NCBI GenBank assembly: GCA_021234535.1
Contig: CM037835.1
Span: 9,734,001-9,798,000 of the forward strand
Length of the DNA stretch: 64,000 nt
Direction of reading: 5' to 3'
Source: Stichopus chloronotus
Lineage: Eukaryota > Echinodermata > Holothuroidea > Aspidochirotida > Stichopodidae
Shown here: positions 60,601-64,000 of the stretch, piece by piece
Layout: the number at the start of each line of letters is the position of its first letter
Position numbering within the stretch: the stretch's first letter is position 1
The notes under the pieces: generated by a model
The model's input: only the letters and a program-made list of their open reading frames with translations
Databases searched by the model: none
What the model was told of the DNA's origin: nothing
Program-made: the position numbers and the translations under genes

Positions 60601-63195
60601 TCAGTGTTCAGTGGAGTGTTTGGTGAAGTTTAAAAATAAAAAATAAAACTAGTGCCTTATTGAAATATCTGATCAACCGACCTAAAATTTAGTGTTGTGT
60701 CTGCCCAGGCTTACTTCAAGTTGCTAATTCCTTGACAGAAAAAAAATAAGATATTAGGACACATGATCATAACTGACCTCACAGTGTCTGCCAGCCTGTA
60801 TGGTCTAGACCTTTGAAACATTGTACCTTCTGTCCTTGACATTAATTCTGGCTATTACAGTATACATGGTGTTAGCACTGCATTTTATGTTAGTTGGAAA
60901 AACAACTACTTTGTATATCTTTACTTATGCCATGCTGTATGAAAGGCCATCGATGTAATCATTTATAGTACAATTTGTCTCACCCGGCCAAATGTAGCTG
61001 GATCTGTGTTCAATGAAGTGTGTGTGACAGAGACAACTTTAGTATACCTGTAGGAGTGCTTTATGTAAACACCAGATCAATGAAGCCTGAAGTCTATTAC
61101 ACCATAACTGCACACACACTCACCACAGTCTCTAATATTAGGTGACAGAACACATCAGGGCCTTATTTTTCAAACTAAAATTACACATTGTTCAGGGGAA
61201 CTCACCCAATAGTTTTTCTGGTATTTGAATTCCAGTCACTTCTTCAAATGTGCCCCCCACTAAGGTCTAAACTCATTTTGGTCTAACAGTTTGCATGGTT
61301 GTTGATATGTGCCGTGTATGAACTTGAGTTCTTATACTGGTCAAAGACGTTTTACAGTTTATTGTGTCTACAAAGTCCCTCTACAAAGAAGGATGTTTCT
61401 CTTCTGTCTTTCGTAAAATTATTTTACTTCACAAAATAAAGCTGACGTATTTGCTTTTATCGCAGATGTTAAGGTAAGATATTCCTAAATGATTACATTT
61501 TGAAAGGATTTGCCATTGAAAATGAATTTAATTTAGAAAAAAAGCAATTTTTCTCTCTATATTGGTGAAAACCATATGAAAATAACATGTGTTGGTAGTT
61601 TTGGATTTTAAAGAGACTGCTATTTCACAGTGGTACTTTGCATTATGGGAAATATTTGAATTTACACAGAATTGAGTACACAAATGTCATTTGTATTTTT
61701 GTAATCTGGACTGTCTTAGAGACCTTACAATGTTTTGAAAGATGTGCCCTTAATTTCCACATTTAAACATCATTCTACAATAGAAAGCCCAATCTAAACT
61801 TTGCAATGGCGTCAACTTTTTAAAGTTAAATTAGCGATTTAATTTCCAAGAACTGTAAATAATCAATTCAGTAATTACTCGGGCAAGGCTAGTGTTACAT
61901 GACGTTTGGTAATCTTGAGGCACCTGGAAATCTCTCATGGCCTGAGCAGTCTAGCGTCAAACAGCGTTGTTTTGAGTTACGAACTAGCTGTTGGTGTGGG
62001 GTTTAAAGTGCCTGTGGTGAAAAATATTTGCTCTTTCATAAATTTAAGAACCTCTCAAATAACCACTGGAGTATTCCTTTAATGATGGTCAAGTTATGGT
62101 GCCAGCAGGTCCCTTCTAACATCACTTCATGATCCATATTCATTTTACCTGAAACGCTTAAATGTTTGGGCAGAAGAAGTATACTTCAAGCATGAAAATA
62201 TAATTTTTCTACCTGGAAAACGTATTTTAATGACCCCTTTTACGCGATATTTTACTTTGTGCTCGGATTGCAGGTTTGTCAGATTCGAGCCATCCCATCT
62301 ATGTCAACGAGGAGGACCAAACAAACCATTCACATGACAGGGATTCCTCCAGCAGCTCGGGGGAAGATGAGTTTTGTGATTCCATCGACCAACCAGATGT
62401 CAGTATGGTAAAATATTTAATAGTTTATCACATATTTAATTAATAGTGATGCTGTTGATCAGTATTTTCTACAATCAATAATTTGTAGTTACGGTGAAAG
62501 ATTACACATGTTTCAAGTTAATGGAAATGTGCCAGTGTTTGAACCATTTTGGAACTGGGTCTAAAATTCAGACCCGGGTGCTCTCAGTTCATAGTCAGTC
62601 GGGTACCCTGGCGTTCGAAAACATACTTCCCTCAACTTGGTGGGAGTTTGTTGTGAAATCATATTGTGACATAATGCTTTGAAAATTAAAGGACCAAAAT
62701 GTATTTTACATACAAGCATAAGCATGTAGCGTTCTTACCCACCCATGATGAATTTTGTTGCACATGCAATATATGACTGGTGAAACTTGGATTTGGGGAG
62801 CAATTTTCAAAACTGGGCCTTGACATTGTCGGTTGGGTATTTGTTGCAAACACTAAAATGTACATCTGTAGGGTCATGTCAGCAGCTAGTTTCATCATGA
62901 CTGTCTTTTCAATTACGAGACTGCTGCAGTCTTTCACCAACAATGTAATTTACTCTTACTGGAGTTACTTCATCGAAGAGAAGAGGTAAATCAAATTTAG
63001 CATTTCAACATTGGTAAATCTATGCTTGTCCATAGGAACGTAAAGTACGATTCGCTGCCTCTGAGCCTTTGCAGGTGGTGGGTGAGGATCAACCGCTTAC
63101 CTCGACCCCAATGGTAGGGGATGTGATCACAACGGAAGCTGAGGTTCACAGCGTCCCACACAGTAGTCGACCAAATTACAGGACTAATCATTCAG
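48559..63195 (+). CDS. ACBD5: Acyl-CoA-binding domain protein 5 (ACBD5/4 type), 5' seven exons, incomplete
   Basis: ACBD5 is a tail-anchored peroxisomal membrane protein. It binds very-long-chain acyl-CoA by its ACB domain and tethers peroxisomes to the ER by an FFAT motif that binds VAPA/VAPB. The seven exons give about 290 residues. The ACB domain is at 5-100: KFYGLFKQATEGPC (33-46), KAKWEAWSCLGDM (59-71), EEYVNEM (78-84). Ligand-type residues Tyr35, Lys39, Lys61 and Tyr80 are present. IIEAMPQTEEV and GPFFEVV follow, as in human IIETMPMTEKV and GPFYEIV. A low-complexity acidic segment leads to EFCDSID (237-243), matching the vertebrate FFAT core VYCDSME. The C-terminal coiled region and membrane anchor lie beyond the window. 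ACBD4 is a less likely name. Confidence 0.9.
48688..48880 (+). repeat. Dispersed repeat family A, internally deleted copy
   Basis: Matches the 5' half of the copy at 11690 (GTTGAATAA.GCAGTATCA, GGGACAT.GGC, ATCAGTGATGTAGC) and then jumps to its 3' end (TTTAAAGAC...TTCGAATTCTGAGTCAA). The middle is missing. It begins only 66 bp after ACBD5 exon 1. Confidence 0.8.
48880..51779 (+). other. ACBD5 intron 1, no gene seen
   Basis: Only short unrelated frames are visible. A GTACT-type simple repeat lies at 50826-50848, and the word TACAGTA is unusually frequent here. No splice-compatible exon was recognised. Confidence 0.45.
51780..51900 (+). CDS. ACBD5: ACBD5 coding exon 2
   Basis: Residues 22-62, acceptor TTCACCTCCAG, donor AATG|GTGAGA, ends in phase 2. 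Contains MMKKFYGLFKQATEGPC and RPAFWNAIKKAKW, the heart of the ACB fold. Confidence 0.97.
52168..52240 (+). CDS. ACBD5: ACBD5 coding exon 3
   Basis: Residues 62-86, acceptor TCATTTCAG, donor AAG|GTAAGG, phase 0. WEAWSCLGDMSKVKAQEEYV matches human WDAWSSLGDMTKEEAMIAYV. Confidence 0.97.
54204..54251 (+). CDS. Candidate 48-bp cassette exon in ACBD5 intron 3
   Basis: A 48-bp block has an acceptor with pyrimidine tract (GGTTGCTTCTGTAG) and a donor CAA|GTGAGT. It is a multiple of three, lacks stops in the ACBD5 frame and would add 16 residues (IMVVNFKAKDVNHMVQ) between Lys86 and Ile87. I know no vertebrate counterpart, so it may be a lineage-specific alternative exon or chance. Confidence 0.35.
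54911..55260 (+). repeat. Interspersed repeat D, copy 1 (GGGTTGGGCGGTAT type)
   Basis: About 350 bp, matching 63413-63755 in the same orientation. It opens AGTAGGGTTGGGCGGTATCC, is rich in CAGTACCGGTA and contains AAAATTCTTGGTGGCGGTGG. The GTACCGGTAC words are palindromic, so both strands stay open, which explains frames over it. Probably a non-autonomous DNA transposon fragment. Confidence 0.85.
55260..56790 (+). other. ACBD5 intron 3 portion, nothing firm
   Basis: A - strand frame at 55539-55796 (85 codons) is cysteine-containing and could derive from the repeat next to it, but shows no motif I can name. No exon was recognised. Confidence 0.4.
56800..57320 (+). repeat. Dispersed repeat family C, + strand copy
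   Basis: Counterpart of the - strand copy at 37100-37600 and the diverged copy at 9780-10080. It ends about 110 bp before ACBD5 exon 4, so it may influence the intron 3 acceptor region. Confidence 0.8.
57431..57635 (+). CDS. ACBD5: ACBD5 coding exon 4
   Basis: Residues 87-155, acceptor TTGGTTTAG, donor GATG|GTGAGG, ends in phase 1. IIEAMPQTEEVRNFLQIMGP closes the ACB domain. The remainder (NGNVVHVVNGDHHDG...) is polar linker without family resemblance. Confidence 0.95.
59313..59524. mobile_element. MITE-like element with about 35-bp terminal inverted repeats
   Basis: The left end, GCCCTAAGTTTTGACACCCC then TATGTTCCGACACAC, is mirrored at the right by GTGTGTCAGAACATAGGGC preceded by GTGTCAGAACATGGGGTG. 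The interior is about 130 bp and non-coding. It lies in ACBD5 intron 4. Confidence 0.6.
60033..60182 (+). CDS. ACBD5: ACBD5 coding exon 5
   Basis: Residues 155-205, acceptor TTTGTTACAG, donor ACAG|GTGATG, phase 1 both sides, so it could be skipped in frame. The text is polar (HVKKQDLEIPDSSEESRTAD), part of the variable linker. It is assigned by phase, open frame and the SDSGAESEEE-like acidic composition of the vertebrate linker. Confidence 0.8.
60258..60299. repeat. Small hairpin, 13-bp stem
   Basis: GTCATTGTAGAGT pairs with ACTCTACAATGAC around a 15-nt loop, about 75 bp after exon 5. Too short a stem to claim a function. Confidence 0.7.
60300..62273 (+). other. ACBD5 intron 5, nothing recognised
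   Basis: No coding chain, RNA gene or repeat array was found. An apparent 8-nt micro-exon at 61475 breaks the phase and is rejected. Confidence 0.45.
62274..62407 (+). CDS. ACBD5: ACBD5 coding exon 6, FFAT-like motif
   Basis: Residues 205-249, acceptor CGGATTGCAG, donor ATG|GTAAAA, phase 0. A serine/acidic tract (DSSSSSGEDE) precedes EFCDSID (62369-62389). This aligns with human DSEVYCDSMEQ, the VAP-binding FFAT core. Position 1 is the canonical Glu, position 2 Phe, position 4 Asp. Confidence 0.9.
63075..63195 (+). CDS. ACBD5: ACBD5 coding exon 7 (last in window)
   Basis: Residues 250-290, acceptor CTTTGCAG, donor TCAG|GTAGGT, ends in phase 1. Polar linker (VVGEDQPLTSTPMVGDVITT). The coding part that follows, including the expected C-terminal membrane anchor, is outside the window. 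Confidence 0.8.
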
Positions 63196-63412
63196 GTAGG
63201 TGAAATTTTGCACCCCCTTTTTTCTTTGTTTTATGTTTTTGAATGACATGTTTAGTCTTTGTTTATTGTTATGTTTTTACGATTTTGGCACTCTTTATAT
63301 TGAAATATGGCACATTTTTGTCACCTCTTTAGTTTGTTCAGTGATACAGTCTGCAGGGTCAGATATGACAGAATTGTTGCAGTGTGACCTTGTAAACTGT
63401 GTGTGCCTTAGA

Positions 63413-63755
63413 GTAGGGTTGGGCGGTATCCCAGCACCCAAGTCACTACTGGTATTGGCAGTACTGCTATTCGCAGTACCGGAGCAAAAACTTTCCACGA
63501 GTACTGGTTCTTTTGAATAATTCGCTGTACGGGGGGAAAATTCTTGGTGGCGGTGGTACTGGTACCGCTGCCAACGAATCAACAAAAATTTGTTTTTTTG
63601 ATTGCAGCGTTAATACTAATATATCAACATCAAACTGGACCAAAAATAAATTCCAGATCCATTTTAAAACTTTTCATTTCATTATATCACAAAAATAAAA
63701 CTTCAAGGCTTCTGAAAGAAAATGTATTCATCTCTGTAAACGATTGTGGTCAACC
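63413..63755 (+). repeat. Interspersed repeat D, copy 2
   Basis: Matches 54911-55260 along its length, with the same AGTAGGGTTGGGCGGTATCC start, more substitutions in the CAGTACCGG words and the same TTAAAACT.TTCATTTCA tail. It lies in the intron after ACBD5 exon 7. Confidence 0.85.
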
Positions 63756-64000
63756 TGGTACGCAGTATACAGTGGTGGTTACTTCCTTATGGCTAGTAAA
63801 GCAGCTTTTTTCCATTATGTTGGTAAAATCATGTAAACCATTCAGGCTAGGCCTGCACATATTGCCTATTTGTTGGCACTAACTTACTGTAAACGAAGAG
63901 GAAAGCATCTGCATGTCACACTGAACAAAAGTTAACTGAAGAAGAACAACTCAGCTTTGTAGAATCAGAAACAGAAAAAGTTACGTTTAGGTATATTACT

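Noticed and set aside
61475..61482. 8-nt micro-exon flanked by CGCAG and GTAAGA in ACBD5 intron 5
   Set aside because: Its length is not a multiple of three and would break the phase-1 join between exons 5 and 6.
63295..63585. 96-codon - strand frame
   Set aside because: Same repeat D effect at the second copy.

Overview
This is a stretch of intron-rich animal nuclear DNA. It is AT-rich, exons are small (38-205 bp) with GT-AG introns, polyA-type signals occur, and interspersed repeats are abundant (a CR1-type LINE, MITE-like elements, minisatellites). The protein matches and the repeat style (frequent TACAGTA and TAGGCCTA words, a PHD-finger CR1 LINE) suggest a marine invertebrate, possibly a deuterostome such as an echinoderm or hemichordate. 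The species assignment is inference only. I see no prokaryotic genes, no CRISPR array and no rRNA or tRNA.

Three conserved genes can be assembled exon by exon from reading frame, splice sites and remembered family sequence. (1) KIFBP (KIF1-binding protein), + strand, 17 coding exons, 11488-31789, complete at 584 codons before the stop. (2) CALML4 (calmodulin-like 4), - strand, 5 coding exons, 44667 down to 36753, complete at 154 residues, convergent with KIFBP. (3) ACBD5/ACBD4-type acyl-CoA-binding protein, + strand, first 7 coding exons, 48559-63195, running off the right edge and divergent from CALML4. Every exon junction of the three models is phase-compatible. The products are not known to share a pathway: KIFBP regulates kinesins, CALML4 is a myosin light chain of the brush-border adhesion complex, and ACBD5 tethers peroxisomes to the ER. 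The order KIFBP-CALML4-ACBD5 is a synteny observation rather than an operon.

Layout. 1-5925: no recognisable gene, apart from one well-formed candidate 3'-terminal exon on the - strand (3148-3292). 5926-11411: a large imperfect inverted repeat whose right end lies about 77 bp upstream of the KIFBP start codon; its core holds direct repeats, a perfect 30-bp-arm hairpin, a second long hairpin and a candidate - strand exon. 11488-31789: KIFBP, whose 8.2-kb first intron carries a degenerate antisense CR1-like LINE (about 13820-18100). 31790-36752: 3' regions of KIFBP and CALML4, with opposing polyA-type signals about 100 bp apart. 36753-44667: CALML4. 45600-47870: several tandem and inverted repeat arrays between the divergent CALML4 and ACBD5 starts. 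48559-64000: ACBD5, with an unassigned 48-bp cassette-like exon in intron 3 and two copies of one interspersed repeat.

I found no new gene system. The most useful leads are the conserved FFAT-like core in ACBD5 exon 6, the 48-bp candidate cassette exon, the inverted duplication at the KIFBP promoter, and the two unassigned - strand exons.
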